A DNA stretch of 64,000 nucleotides from Ferrimonas balearica (GCF_019802085.1 NZ_JAHVHV010000002.1:1-64000), one strand, 5' to 3'; positions 9,050 through 18,660 are shown, counted from the stretch's first letter. Numbers and translations are program-made. The notes: a model not told the origin generated them from the sequence alone.

Positions 9050-10981
9050 ATGAGCGCAAAAGGGGCCCTGTGGGGAGGACGGTTCAGCGGCGCCGCAGAC
9101 AGCCGCTTCAAGTTATTCAACGACTCCCTGCCGGTGGACTTCCGCCTGGTGCAGCAGGACATCACCGGCTCCATCGCCTGGGCCGGGGCGCTGCAGCAGG
9201 TGGGGGTGCTGGATGAGCTGGAGCACGGTTCGCTGGTCAAGGCACTGCACGAGTTGTCGGAGTCCGTCAGCGATGAGCAGATCCTCGCCTCCGGCGCCGA
9301 GGACATCCACAGTTTTGTCGAAGGTGCCCTGATCGAGAAAGTGGGGGACCTGGGTAAAAAGCTGCACACCGGGCGTTCCCGCAACGACCAGGTGGCCACG
9401 GATCTCAAGCTCTGGTGCAAAGACCAGGGGGAACTGATCATCGAAGCGCTGGTGCGCCTGCAGCAGCAGCTGCTCGGTCTGGCCCAGCAGGAGGCGCAAA
9501 CCGTGCTGCCGGGCTACACCCACCTGCAACGGGCCCAGCCCATCACCTTTGGGCACTGGTGCCTGGCGTACGTCGAGATGCTGGAGCGCGACCTGACCCG
9601 GGTTAAGGACGCCGTGAACCGGCTGGATCGCTGCCCCCTGGGCAGTGGGGCCCTGGCGGGCACCGCCTATCCGGTGGATCGCCAGGCTCTGGCCCAGGCC
9701 CTGGGGTTTGCCAGCGCCACCGCCAACAGCCTGGATGCGGTATCGGATCGTGACCATGTGGTGGAGCTGTGCAGCGCCGCGGCCACCGCCATGATGCACC
9801 TGTCCCGCTTTGCCGAGGATCTGATCTTCTACAACAGCGGGGAGGCGGGCTTTATCGAGCTGGCCGACGCCGTCACCTCCGGCTCCTCCCTGATGCCGCA
9901 GAAGAAGAACCCGGATGCGCTGGAGCTGATCCGGGGCAAGGCCGGGCGGGTGTACGGGGCCCTGGTGGGGATCCTCACTACCATGAAGGCCCTGCCCATG
10001 GCCTACAACAAGGACATGCAGGAGGACAAGGAGGGGCTGTTTGATGCCCTGGATACCTGGCTGGCCTGCACCGAGATGGCCACCCTGGTGCTCGATGGGC
10101 TCAAAGTGAACCGTCAGCGCACCCTCTCCGCGGCCCAGCAGGGCTACGCCAACGCCACCGAGCTGGCGGATTACCTGGTGTCCAAGGGCGTGCCCTTCCG
10201 GGAAGCCCACCACATCGTCGGCGAGGTGGTGGTGGCCGCCATCGACGCTCAGAAGGCGCTGGAGGACTTCACCCTGCCGGAGCTTCAGGCGTACAGCGAG
10301 GTGATCCAATCGGACGTGTTCCAGCATCTGACCATCGATGCCTGCCTGGCCAAACGGGATACCCTGGGTGGCACCGCCCTGGGCCAGGTGGAGCAGGCGT
10401 TGGACAGCCGCGAAGCCAGTGCCGATCTGGCGGAGCTGGATGCCCTGGGGGGCACCGCGCCGGAGCAGGTGCGCCACGCCGTGGACACCAGTCAGCAGCG
10501 TCTGAACGCCCACAAAGCGGAGATCCTCAAGGTCCGCAGCGCCAAACTGTCCGATGTGGACGCCATCCACAGGATCAACGCCTACTGGGCCGAACTGGGC
10601 GACACCCTGCCGCGCAGCCGGGACGACGTCTTGCGGGACATCCTCGACTTCTCGGTGGCGGAGCAGGACGACCAGGTGGTGGGCTGTGCGTCTCTCTACA
10701 TCTACGAAACCGGTTTGGCGGAGATGCGCTCGGTGGGGATCGATCCTCAGCATCACGGCGCCGGCCAGGGACGGGCACTGGTGGACTACATGTTGCAGCG
10801 GGGCCGGGAGCTGGAGCTGGAACGGGTGATTGTCCTGACCCGGGTACCGGGCTTCTTCAACAAGCTCGGGTTCGAGCGCACCGAGATGACCGGCCTGCCG
10901 GAGAAGGTGATCAAGGACTGCGACCTCTGCCCGCGCAAACACGCCTGCGACGAGGTGGCCATGGAGTATCGCTTCGACTGA
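9050..10981 (+). CDS. argH: Argininosuccinate lyase fused to an N-acetylglutamate synthase-type domain
   Basis: A 643-residue fusion. Residues 1 to about 475 are argininosuccinate lyase, with [12 protein letters not shown] at the start and the fumarase-superfamily signature [12 protein letters not shown] at 278-289. Residues about 495-643 are a GNAT acetyltransferase with acetyl-CoA motif [10 protein letters not shown] near 567 and a cysteine-rich end ([10 protein letters not shown]). Such ArgH(A) fusions are known from Moritella, Vibrio and Shewanella relatives, where the tail makes N-acetylglutamate, the first step of the pathway. The start is the ATG just after the argG stop; in-frame upstream codons lie inside argG. 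Residues 437-452 and 464-479 are near copies of each other, 27 residues apart. It is the last gene of the operon, before a strong terminator. Confidence 0.95.
   Translation: MSAKGALWGGRFSGAADSRFKLFNDSLPVDFRLVQQDITGSIAWAGALQQVGVLDELEHGSLVKALHELSESVSDEQILASGAEDIHSFVEGALIEKVGDLGKKLHTGRSRNDQVATDLKLWCKDQGELIIEALVRLQQQLLGLAQQEAQTVLPGYTHLQRAQPITFGHWCLAYVEMLERDLTRVKDAVNRLDRCPLGSGALAGTAYPVDRQALAQALGFASATANSLDAVSDRDHVVELCSAAATAMMHLSRFAEDLIFYNSGEAGFIELADAVTSGSSLMPQKKNPDALELIRGKAGRVYGALVGILTTMKALPMAYNKDMQEDKEGLFDALDTWLACTEMATLVLDGLKVNRQRTLSAAQQGYANATELADYLVSKGVPFREAHHIVGEVVVAAIDAQKALEDFTLPELQAYSEVIQSDVFQHLTIDACLAKRDTLGGTALGQVEQALDSREASADLAELDALGGTAPEQVRHAVDTSQQRLNAHKAEILKVRSAKLSDVDAIHRINAYWAELGDTLPRSRDDVLRDILDFSVAEQDDQVVGCASLYIYETGLAEMRSVGIDPQHHGAGQGRALVDYMLQRGRELELERVIVLTRVPGFFNKLGFERTEMTGLPEKVIKDCDLCPRKHACDEVAMEYRFD
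10358..10486 (+). repeat. In-frame tandem duplication within argH(A)
   Basis: Two 48-base copies at 10358-10405 and 10439-10486 encode [16 protein letters not shown] and [16 protein letters not shown]. Copy starts are 81 bp (27 codons) apart. Typical lyases have one such GG(T/V)xxxQV segment at their C-terminus, so the 27-residue stretch between lyase and acetyltransferase looks like a partial duplication that lengthens the linker. Confidence 0.7.
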
Positions 10982-10993
10982 GTTCACCACAGC

Positions 10994-11025
10994 AAAAAAA
11001 GCCGCCCCGTTGGGCGGCTTTTTTT
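10994..11025. terminator. Bidirectional terminator between argH(A) and mrcA
   Basis: Stem GCCGCCC/GGGCGGC with a CGTT loop is flanked by A7 on the left and T7 on the right, so it can stop transcription in both directions. It lies 12 bp past argH(A) and 12 bp past the convergent mrcA stop. Confidence 0.93.
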
Positions 11026-11037
11026 GTTGTTGGCGGC

Positions 11038-13593
11038 TCAGAACAGCTCTTCGGTGGCTTCCTGCTCGAACACTGGGGCTTCCGGCTCGGCCACTTCGGC
11101 CAGCTCGGTGGGCGCGGTGCCGTCGATAAAGTACTCGAAGCGGGAGCTGGCGTCGTTGCGATTGGACAGCTTGCCGCTGGCCAGATCGATGCGGGCGGTG
11201 ACGATCCCCTCGGGTATCGCGCTGCTCTCCTGGGGCACGCCGTTGAGCACCTGGTGCATAAACTGGTTCCAGGCCGGGCCCGCGGTTTTGGCCCCGGACT
11301 CGCCGGCGGTGATCTGATCCTGGGGCCCGTAGGGGTTCCAGCGGGTGCGGCCCAGCTGACGACCGTGGTCATCGAAGCCCACCCAGGCGGTGGCCACCAG
11401 GTTGGGGGCGAAACCAGTAAACCAGGTGTCTCGGGCTTCGTTGGTGGTGCCGGTCTTGCCACCGATGTCCCGGCGCTTGATCAGGCGGGCCGCCCGCCAG
11501 GCGGTGCCGTTCCAGCCGGTGCCCTGGCTCCAGTCGCCCCCGCCCCAGATCACCGACTTGAGGGTCTCGTGGATCAAAAAGGCGTTTTGCTCGCTGATCA
11601 CCTGAGGTGCCAGGCGATCCGCTGGCCAGGGGCACTGCTGGGCAAAGTCGGCGCGCGCCTCTTGCGACTCGGTGCCGCTGTCGGTCTGGGCCAGGGCGGC
11701 TTTGCACTCCAGGCAGGCGATCTTCGGTTGGGACTCGAAGATGACGTTGCCGTCGTAGTCTTCGATCCGCTCGATAAAGTAGGGATCCACCAGGAAGCCG
11801 CCGTTGGCGAACACCGCGAAGGCCCGGGCGTTTTCCATCGGGGTAGCGGAGGCAGAGCCCAGTGAGACCGACTCGTTGCGGGGGATGTCCGCCCGGTCAA
11901 AGCCGAACAAGGTGGCGTGATCGATGAACTCGTCCACGCCGATCTCCCGAAGCACCCGCACCGCCATCACGTTGATGGACTGGGCCAGGCCCTGGCGTAC
12001 CCGGGTTGGGCCGGTGTACACGTCCGGTGAGTTGCGCGGGCGCCAGGCGGTGCCCTGGCTGCGGTCCCACTGGTTGATGGGGGCGTTGTTGACCAGGGTG
12101 GCCAGGGTGAACCCCTCCTCCAGCGCACTGGAGTAGAGGAAGGGCTTGATGTTGGAGCCGAGCTGACGCTTGGCCTGGGTCACCCGGTTGTACTGGCTCT
12201 GACCGAAGTCATAGCCGCCCACCAGGGCTTGGATGGCGCCGTCGTTGGGATCCAGGGCCACAAAGGCGCTGCTCACCTCCGGCACCTGGGACAACCACCA
12301 GTGGCCATCGTGCTGACGGATCCAGATTTGATCCCCCGGGGTCATCACTTCGGCAGCCTGCTTGGGCGCGTTGCCCTGGCGGGAGTCGGTGAGGAAGGCT
12401 CGGGCCCAGTTGATCCCCTCCCAGGGCAGGGTCAGGCGCTCACCCCGGGCGTTCATCACCTCGGCGCTCTTCTCCTCGACGGCGAGCACCACCGCGGGGT
12501 GCAGGTCCCGGAATCGGCTGACGCCCCGCAGGTGCTGTTGGATCCGCTCCGGATCCCAGGCCGCCGCTTCGATGGCCTGGTTTTGATCCTCCAGCGGCTC
12601 GCCCCACAGGCGGGTGACCGGCCCTCGGTAGCCATGACGGGTGTCGTAGGCGAAGAGGTTGTCCAGCAGGGCGCGCTGGGCGGCATGCTGGGTCTCGGCG
12701 GTGATGGTGGTGTAGATGCGGAAGCCGCTGGTGTAGGCCTCCTCCTCGCCGTAGGTGGCCACCATGTGGTCGCGCACCATCTCGGCGATGTAGGGGGCGT
12801 ACAGATCGATCTCGGCACCGTGGTAGCGGGCGGTGATGGGCGCCTGACGCGCCTCGTCAAACTCGGCCCGGCTGATGTAGCCGACGTCCATCATTCGGCT
12901 CAGCACCACGTTGCGACGGTTGCGGGCCCGGTCCGGATTGCGGATGGGGTTGGCGGCGGAGGGCGCCTGGGGCAGGCCGGCGATCATCGCCATCTCCGCC
13001 AGGGTCAGCTCCTGTACGTCTCGGCCGTAGTAGACCTGAGCCGCGGCGCCCACACCGTAGGCCCGATTGCCCAGGAAGCTGCGGTTGAGGTAGAGCTCGA
13101 GGATCTCCTCTTTGGTCAGCAGCCGCTCGATCTCCAGGGCCAGGAAGATCTCTTTCACCTTCCGGATGTAGGTTTTTTCTCGGGTCAGGAAGAAGTTTCG
13201 GGCCACCTGCATGGTGATGGTACTGGCGCCCTGGGACTTGCGTCCGGTGGTCACCAGCACCACGGCCGCGCGCATCACGCCGATGGGGTCGACCCCCCGG
13301 TGTTCGAAAAAGCGGGCGTCCTCGGTGGCCAGCACCGCCTGAATGAGTGGGTCCGGGATCTCGTCGTAACGTAAGGGAATACGACGTTTTTCACCAAACT
13401 GGGACATCAATTGCCCATCGGCACTGTAGACCCGCATCGGCGTCTGCAGTTGAACTGTTTTTAGGGAGTCCACTCCCGGCAGGGTTGGGGCTATCCATAA
13501 ATACAGTCCCGCCAGGGCGCCAATCCCCAGCAGGGCGAGGATCCCGAGCGTTGCCAATATGCGCTTAAGCCACTTCACGTTAGTGTTTTCCAC
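11038..13593 (-). CDS. mrcA: Penicillin-binding protein 1A, bifunctional transglycosylase/transpeptidase
   Basis: An 851-residue class A PBP that polymerises and cross-links peptidoglycan. A cytoplasmic stub and one membrane span at about residues 9-33 lead into a GT51 domain with EDARFFEHRG (catalytic Glu near 91) and QGASTITMQVARN. A transpeptidase domain follows with SNIK near residue 480 (catalytic serine), SIN, and GGKTGTT near 711. Length matches E. coli PBP1a. In E. coli its outer-membrane activator is LpoA, also encoded in this window. The gene diverges from pilMNOPQ, the same arrangement as mrcA-hofMNOPQ in E. coli. Confidence 0.97.
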   Translation of the reverse strand: MENTNVKWLKRILATLGILALLGIGALAGLYLWIAPTLPGVDSLKTVQLQTPMRVYSADGQLMSQFGEKRRIPLRYDEIPDPLIQAVLATEDARFFEHRGVDPIGVMRAAVVLVTTGRKSQGASTITMQVARNFFLTREKTYIRKVKEIFLALEIERLLTKEEILELYLNRSFLGNRAYGVGAAAQVYYGRDVQELTLAEMAMIAGLPQAPSAANPIRNPDRARNRRNVVLSRMMDVGYISRAEFDEARQAPITARYHGAEIDLYAPYIAEMVRDHMVATYGEEEAYTSGFRIYTTITAETQHAAQRALLDNLFAYDTRHGYRGPVTRLWGEPLEDQNQAIEAAAWDPERIQQHLRGVSRFRDLHPAVVLAVEEKSAEVMNARGERLTLPWEGINWARAFLTDSRQGNAPKQAAEVMTPGDQIWIRQHDGHWWLSQVPEVSSAFVALDPNDGAIQALVGGYDFGQSQYNRVTQAKRQLGSNIKPFLYSSALEEGFTLATLVNNAPINQWDRSQGTAWRPRNSPDVYTGPTRVRQGLAQSINVMAVRVLREIGVDEFIDHATLFGFDRADIPRNESVSLGSASATPMENARAFAVFANGGFLVDPYFIERIEDYDGNVIFESQPKIACLECKAALAQTDSGTESQEARADFAQQCPWPADRLAPQVISEQNAFLIHETLKSVIWGGGDWSQGTGWNGTAWRAARLIKRRDIGGKTGTTNEARDTWFTGFAPNLVATAWVGFDDHGRQLGRTRWNPYGPQDQITAGESGAKTAGPAWNQFMHQVLNGVPQESSAIPEGIVTARIDLASGKLSNRNDASSRFEYFIDGTAPTELAEVAEPEAPVFEQEATEELF

Positions 13594-13618
13594 TCATTAA
13601 CTGGAATTAAAAGGGCAC

Positions 13619-13647
13619 AGTATACCGCGCCAAACCCTGACCAAAAA
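13619..13647 (-). promoter_or_regulatory. Predicted mrcA promoter
   Basis: On the reverse strand TTTTTG, a 17-bp spacer and TATACT lie 26 bp upstream of the mrcA start. The -10 element is good, the -35 poor. Confidence 0.45.
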
Positions 13648-13703
13648 GGCGTCGTTTTTTTATTAATAATGGAGGGGTTTCTGAATGCGCGAAATAAAAA
13701 CTG

Positions 13704-13712
13704 TGCTAGTCT
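13704..13712 (+). promoter_or_regulatory. Predicted extended -10 element for pilMNOPQ
   Basis: TGCTAGTCT is an extended -10 box about 40 bp before pilM with no clear -35 hexamer. It is the best promoter candidate in the 159-bp divergent gap. Confidence 0.4.
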
Positions 13713-13752
13713 AGGCCATGGATATAACAACAACTTAACAATGGCAGGGAGC

Positions 13753-14832
13753 ATGCTTTCCAATTTATTCAAACCCCGTTTGCCTAGGATGGTGGGGGTG
13801 GATATCGGATCGCGGGAAGTTAAGGCGATCCTATTGGCCGAAACCCCTAATGGTTACCGCGTAGATGGTGCTGCCCGGGTGCCCTTGCCTCGTGGTGCCG
13901 TCGTCGACCGAGAGATCAAAGATCCCATGGTGGTGGCACACGCCATGGGCCAGATCAAAGCCCAGCTGCCCAAGGACGCCCGCTTCGGCGCCGCCTCGGT
14001 GTCCGGCTCCACGGTGATGACCAAGGTCATCTTTATGGATGCCGCCCTGTCGGACGAAGAGCTCGAGGCGCAGATCGAGATCGAGGCGGACAATCTCATC
14101 CCCTACCCGCTGGAAGACGTGAACATCGACTTCCAGACCCTCAAAGTGAATGACCGAGACGCCGGCAAGGTCGATGTGCTGCTGGCGGCCTGCCGCTCCG
14201 ATAACGTCGATGCCCGGGTCGAGGCCCTGGAAGCGGCGGGATTGGAGTCCAAGGTGATCGACGTCGAAGGCTACGCCCTGGGCCGCAGCTACAAGCTGAT
14301 TGCCGAGCAGATCATCGGTGGCACCGCCGGTAAGGTGGTGGCCCTGGTGGATCTGGGCGCCAGCATGACCACCTTCGCGGTGGTGGACGACGGCGAGACG
14401 GTGTTCATCCGTGAGCAGGCGTTTGGGGGCGAGCAGTTCACCCAGTCCATCCTCTCCTACTACGGCATGAGCTACGAAGAGGCCGAAGCGGCCAAGGTCA
14501 ATGGCGAACTGCCCCGCAACTACGTGTTCGAGGTGTTGGCTCCTTTCCAGACCCAGCTGCTTCAGCAGATCCGGCGCACCCTGCAGATTTACTGCAACGC
14601 CTCCGGCAAAGAGAAGGTGCACCACCTGATCTTAAGCGGCGGCAGCGCCGGCATTGAGGGACTGGCGGACATGCTGACCAACGAGCTTGGGATCCCCACT
14701 GCCATTGCCAACCCCTTCGAGGGCAACCTAACCGCCAACGACGGACTGGCCAATCGACTCCAGGAGGAGATCCCACGATATATGGTGGCCTGTGGATTGG
14801 CCCTGAGGAGCTTTGAGCCATGGCACACATAA
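13753..14832 (+). CDS. pilM: Type IV pilus alignment protein PilM
   Basis: A 359-residue cytoplasmic actin-like ATPase of the FtsA/PilM class. The N-terminal phosphate-binding motif VGVDIGSREVKA follows shortly after the start. The later nucleotide motif LVDLGASMTTF and the glycine motif LILSGGSAGIEG are also present. PilM binds the N-terminal INLLP segment of PilN, forming the cytoplasmic ring of the pilus alignment complex. I chose the ATG giving MLSNLFKPRLPRMVG because relatives begin this way and GGGAG precedes it; upstream in-frame codons have no ribosome site. The end overlaps pilN by 13 bp. Confidence 0.95.
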   Translation: MLSNLFKPRLPRMVGVDIGSREVKAILLAETPNGYRVDGAARVPLPRGAVVDREIKDPMVVAHAMGQIKAQLPKDARFGAASVSGSTVMTKVIFMDAALSDEELEAQIEIEADNLIPYPLEDVNIDFQTLKVNDRDAGKVDVLLAACRSDNVDARVEALEAAGLESKVIDVEGYALGRSYKLIAEQIIGGTAGKVVALVDLGASMTTFAVVDDGETVFIREQAFGGEQFTQSILSYYGMSYEEAEAAKVNGELPRNYVFEVLAPFQTQLLQQIRRTLQIYCNASGKEKVHHLILSGGSAGIEGLADMLTNELGIPTAIANPFEGNLTANDGLANRLQEEIPRYMVACGLALRSFEPWHT

Positions 14833-15425
14833 ACCTATTACCCTGGCGGGAAGCGCAACGCCTCAGACGCAAGAAAGAGTACCTCTATGCCCTCGGGGCG
14901 GTGGCCGTTTTGTCGCTGGCGGTCACCCTGGTGGCGAACCTCTGGGTGGGCCATCGCCAGGATCTGCAGCGTGAGCGCAACCAATACCTGCAGACCGAGA
15001 TCGCCAAGCTGGACATTCAGATCGCTGAGATCAGCAAGATCAAGGATCAGAAAGCCAACCTGATGCGCCGCATCGATGTGATCGAAGCGCTGCAGATGCG
15101 TCGCCACCTGCCGGTGCAGGTGATGAACGAGCTGGCCCGGGTGATGGTACCCGGGGTCTACCTGACCCGCCTCAAAGTGGAGAATGGGGTGGTGCAGGTG
15201 GAGGGCTACTGCGAGTCCAACAACCACCTGGCCAACATGATGCGGGAAGTGGAGCAGGCCAAGTGGCTGGCTCAGCCCAAGGTGCAGCAGATCGTGGCCG
15301 CTAATGGCGCCCAGGGTCAGCCGGGCCGGGTTCACGCCTTCAAATTGGAGCTGGCGGTGTTGCAGCAGGGTGACGGGCCTCTGCGCTTTGTCGAGGAACT
15401 GGCCGCGGTCGGGGGGCAAGGATGA
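14820..15425 (+). CDS. pilN: Type IV pilus inner-membrane protein PilN
   Basis: A 201-residue bitopic protein. Its cytoplasmic N-terminus carries INLLPWR (residues 4-10), the PilM-binding motif. A membrane span at about 24-44 is followed by a coiled-coil (residues 45-85) and a periplasmic ferredoxin-like domain that pairs with PilO. It overlaps pilM by 13 bp and pilO by 4 bp. It links the cytoplasmic PilM ring to the periplasmic complex. Confidence 0.95.
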   Translation: MAHINLLPWREAQRLRRKKEYLYALGAVAVLSLAVTLVANLWVGHRQDLQRERNQYLQTEIAKLDIQIAEISKIKDQKANLMRRIDVIEALQMRRHLPVQVMNELARVMVPGVYLTRLKVENGVVQVEGYCESNNHLANMMREVEQAKWLAQPKVQQIVAANGAQGQPGRVHAFKLELAVLQQGDGPLRFVEELAAVGGQG

Positions 15426-16018
15426 GCTTGGATTTAAAGCAGTTAGGGGATCTCGATTTCGAGAACATCGCCACCTGGCCCAAAGAGGTCAAGGTGATTT
15501 TCGCGGTTATCGTCGCCATCCTGATGGGGGTGGCCGGCTACTTCCTGATGATCAAAGACTCCATGGACAGCCTCAACCGGCTGCAGGCCGAAGAGCAGGA
15601 GCTCAGGGGTAAATTCGAAGCCAAGTACCAGTTGGCCGCCAACCTGCCTCGCTATCGTGAGCAGCTGGATCAGATGCGCGCACAGTTCCAGGACATGCTC
15701 AGCATGCTGCCCACCCAGAGCGAAATGCCGGGCCTGCTGGACGACGTGACCTTCCTCGCTACCGACGCCAACTTGCGGATCACCAGCCTCAACTGGCAAC
15801 CCGAGCAGCCCAAGGAGTTCTACACCGAGCTGCCCATTGAGATGAAGATCCACGGAGGCTACCACGAGTTTGGCCAGTTCTCCGCCGGGGTGGCCAACCT
15901 GCCTCGAATCGTCAGCCTGCACGATTTCACCATGGTGCGCTCGGACGACGGCGTGTCCATGACGGTGCTGGCCAAGACCTACCGTTTCTCTGAACAGCAG
16001 GACAAGGAGGGCAAGTGA
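15422..16018 (+). CDS. pilO: Type IV pilus inner-membrane protein PilO
   Basis: A 198-residue bitopic protein with a membrane span at about residues 24-44, a coiled-coil at about 47-90 and a C-terminal periplasmic domain. It forms heterodimers with PilN and contacts PilP. The start overlaps the pilN stop (ATGA) and the stop overlaps pilP by one base. Size and order are typical of pilMNOPQ operons. Confidence 0.94.
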   Translation: MSLDLKQLGDLDFENIATWPKEVKVIFAVIVAILMGVAGYFLMIKDSMDSLNRLQAEEQELRGKFEAKYQLAANLPRYREQLDQMRAQFQDMLSMLPTQSEMPGLLDDVTFLATDANLRITSLNWQPEQPKEFYTELPIEMKIHGGYHEFGQFSAGVANLPRIVSLHDFTMVRSDDGVSMTVLAKTYRFSEQQDKEGK

Positions 16019-16533
16019 TGCGCAAGACGATCGCGTTATTGAGCCTGACCCTGCTCAGCGGCTGCGGTGGTGGCATGGGGGACCTTCGGCAGTACGTGGC
16101 CGAGGTGCAGGCCACGCCGGTACCCTTTAACGAGCCGCCGGTGGTGCCGCCTCAGTTCCATTCGGTGCCCTACCAGGTGGCACAACTGCGCAGCCCCTTC
16201 CAGCAGGTCAGGGTGACCCTGAGCGAGCCCATTGATCTTGGGCGCCCCGACTGTCCACAGCCGGACATGCAGCGGACCCGGGCCCACCTCGAGGCCTACG
16301 CCCTCGACAGTCTGGATCTGAAGGGCACCCTGAAGGATGGGGAACAATTTTGGGCATTGCTCTTGGCGGGGGACGGCAACGTCTACACCGTCAGACAGGG
16401 CGATTATTTGGGGCTGTACCATGGCCAGGTCGCCGACATTGACGGCGAAGCAGTCCTGGTGTCCGAGTGGATCCCTGATGGCGATGGCTGTTGGAATCAA
16501 AGAGACACTAAACTCTTGTTGGCCAAGGATTAA
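16018..16533 (+). CDS. pilP: Type IV pilus lipoprotein PilP
   Basis: A 171-residue lipoprotein whose signal ends in lipobox LLSGC with the acylated cysteine near residue 16. An extended linker rich in Pro and Val follows, then a small beta-domain from about residue 80. PilP bridges the PilN/PilO dimer to the N0 domain of the PilQ secretin. The ATG overlaps the pilO stop as TGATG; a GTG one codon earlier is possible. AAGGAGGG upstream is a strong ribosome site. Confidence 0.94.
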   Translation: MRKTIALLSLTLLSGCGGGMGDLRQYVAEVQATPVPFNEPPVVPPQFHSVPYQVAQLRSPFQQVRVTLSEPIDLGRPDCPQPDMQRTRAHLEAYALDSLDLKGTLKDGEQFWALLLAGDGNVYTVRQGDYLGLYHGQVADIDGEAVLVSEWIPDGDGCWNQRDTKLLLAKD

Positions 16534-16548
16534 GAACAAGGACGGCGT

Positions 16549-18594
16549 ATGAACTTACTGCAGGGGATCCGGCACTTGCTGCCGTTTGTTTCGTGTCGAA
16601 GTCGGGTTACCCGGGTCGCGCTCGCAGGGTGGCTGCTGGCCACCAGCAGTCTGGTTGGCGCGGCCGAGCTTCGGGACCTGCGCTACCAGGGGCAGGTTGA
16701 TGGCATGCTCGAGGTGGAGCTGGCCTTCGATCAGTCGGTGGCGTCACCGGAGATCTCGGTGTCCGCCAACCCGGCGCAAATTCGATTCCGCTTTGCCGAT
16801 GGACGCACTGGGCTGCAGATGAGCCAGATCCCCATCGACATGAAAGGGGTGAAGCGGGTGGAGGTGACCCCGGTCGGTGCCGATCTGGAGGTGGTGTTCT
16901 TCCTGGAGAAGATGACCACCTACCAGGGCCGAATCCAGGGCAACAGCTACCGGGTGACCTTCAACGACAACATGGCCAGCCAGAGCGACGCCGGCAGCCA
17001 GTTCCTGAACCGCATCGAGTCCATCGACTTCAACCGCGGCAAAGAGGGGCAAGCCCTGTTGACCTTCACCCTGGCCAACAGCGCCGCAGCCACCAACTTT
17101 ACCCGCACCGGCAGTGACCTGGAGTTGACCCTGTTCAACACCCGCATTAACGACGACGATCTCTATATCGTCGACGTCCAGGATTTCACCACCCTGGTCA
17201 CCGGTTTTGAAACCTTCCGCGACAATTTCAACACCCGGGTGCGCATCGACACCCAGGAAGCCTTCGATTACGACTACCGCCAGGAGGGCAACCGCTTTGT
17301 GGTGGAGCTGTCCAAGCCGGCTGAGCCGCTGATGGAAGACAAGGTCTACGAAGGTAGTGTGCTGTCGATGAACTTCCAGGACGTGCCGGTGCGCACCGTG
17401 CTGCAGATCATCGCCGACCACAACAAGTTCAACCTGGTGACCACCGAAAGCGTCAACGGCAGCCTGACCCTGCACCTGGACGAGGTGCCCTGGGACCAGG
17501 CGCTGGACATGATCCTGAAGATCCGGGGCCTGGATAAGCGCATCGAGGGCAACATCCTGCTGGTGGCACCGCGCGAGGAGATGGCGGCCCAGGAGAGCCA
17601 GGAGCTGCGGGCGGCCCAGGAGGCCAAAGAGGTGGCCCCGCTCTTCTCCGAGTACATGCAGATCAACTACGCCAAGGCTGCGGACATCGCCGCCCTGTTG
17701 GACAACGAGGGCAACACCCTGCTGTCAGAGCGCGGCTCCGTCTCCGTCGACGAGCGCACCAACACCCTGCTGATCTACGACACCGCCGAGCGACTCGAAG
17801 ACATCCACCGTTTGGTGGACATCCTCGATGTGCCGGTCAAGCAGGTGGTGATCGAGTCGCGGATGGTGACGGTGCGCGACAACATCGACGAGGAGTTGGG
17901 GATCCGCTGGGGGATCACCGACCAGCAAAACGACAAGGGCACCTCCGGTACCTTGCCGGGGGCCGAAGCGATTGCCAACGGCACCATTCCGGCCATCGGC
18001 GACCGTTTGAACGTCAACCTGCCGGTGGTGGAGCCCGCCGGCAGCATTGCCTTCCACGTGGCCAAGTTGGGAGACGGTACCGTTCTGGATCTGGAATTGT
18101 CGGCCTTGGAGCGGGAGAACAAGGGTGAGATCATCGCCAGCCCGCGTTTGACCACCGCCAACCAGTTCACCGCCTTTATCGAGCAGGGGACGGAGATCCC
18201 ATTCGTCCAGTCCACCTCCAGCGGTGCCACCTCGGTGGAGTTTAAGAAGGCGGTGCTGGGTTTGACGGTAACCCCTCAAATTACTCCGGATAACCGCATC
18301 GTGCTGGATCTGACGGTGACCCAGGATACCCGGGGCGAGACGGTGCAAACCGCTACCGGTCCCGCCGTGGCCATCGACACCCAGCGAATTTCCACCCAGG
18401 TGCTGGCGGTCAATGGGGAAACCATCGTGCTGGGCGGAATCTTCCAGCAGCAGCAACTCAATACCGTGACCAAGGTGCCGGTTTTGGGGGACGTGCCTTT
18501 CGTCGGCTGGTTCTTCCGAAGCACCCAGGATTTCACGGAAAAACGGGAACTGCTTATCTTCGTGACCCCCAAAATCGTGACCGAAGAGTTCTAA
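16549..18594 (+). CDS. pilQ: Type IV pilus secretin PilQ
   Basis: A 681-residue outer-membrane secretin through which the pilus exits. A signal sequence ends near VGAA (about residue 39). AMIN-type beta-domains, which may bind peptidoglycan, occupy roughly residues 42-250. A secretin/TonB short N-terminal domain spans about 275-345 (MNFQDVPVRTVLQIIADHN), an N1 KH-like domain about 360-430, and the secretin barrel the C-terminal 250 residues, with VPVLGDVPFVGWFFR near the end. It is the last gene of the operon, 15 bp after pilP with AAGGA upstream, followed by a GC-rich hairpin. Confidence 0.96.
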   Translation: MNLLQGIRHLLPFVSCRSRVTRVALAGWLLATSSLVGAAELRDLRYQGQVDGMLEVELAFDQSVASPEISVSANPAQIRFRFADGRTGLQMSQIPIDMKGVKRVEVTPVGADLEVVFFLEKMTTYQGRIQGNSYRVTFNDNMASQSDAGSQFLNRIESIDFNRGKEGQALLTFTLANSAAATNFTRTGSDLELTLFNTRINDDDLYIVDVQDFTTLVTGFETFRDNFNTRVRIDTQEAFDYDYRQEGNRFVVELSKPAEPLMEDKVYEGSVLSMNFQDVPVRTVLQIIADHNKFNLVTTESVNGSLTLHLDEVPWDQALDMILKIRGLDKRIEGNILLVAPREEMAAQESQELRAAQEAKEVAPLFSEYMQINYAKAADIAALLDNEGNTLLSERGSVSVDERTNTLLIYDTAERLEDIHRLVDILDVPVKQVVIESRMVTVRDNIDEELGIRWGITDQQNDKGTSGTLPGAEAIANGTIPAIGDRLNVNLPVVEPAGSIAFHVAKLGDGTVLDLELSALERENKGEIIASPRLTTANQFTAFIEQGTEIPFVQSTSSGATSVEFKKAVLGLTVTPQITPDNRIVLDLTVTQDTRGETVQTATGPAVAIDTQRISTQVLAVNGETIVLGGIFQQQQLNTVTKVPVLGDVPFVGWFFRSTQDFTEKRELLIFVTPKIVTEEF

Positions 18595-18604
18595 ACCTGG
18601 AGAT

Positions 18605-18630
18605 GGGCGGCGCACCTGCGCCGCCCTCTC
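18605..18630 (+). terminator. Predicted terminator after pilQ
   Basis: GGGCGGCGC and GCGCCGCCC pair perfectly around an ACCT loop, 10 bp past the pilQ stop. The tail TCTCTTG is only moderately T-rich, so termination may be partial. Confidence 0.55.
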
Positions 18631-18660
18631 TTGCCATACCGCCGCTTTCCTTGCGATAAT
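18631..18660 (+). promoter_or_regulatory. Predicted aroK promoter
   Basis: TTGCCA, an 18-bp spacer and GATAAT form a good sigma-70 promoter 90 bp before aroK, just past the pilQ hairpin. Confidence 0.6.

Noticed and set aside
9113-10990. 625-codon open frame on the reverse strand across argH(A)
   Set aside because: It is a high-GC shadow of the lyase gene: composition is unnatural (rich in His, Gln and Gly), it has no family motif, and the opposite strand carries all ArgH signatures.
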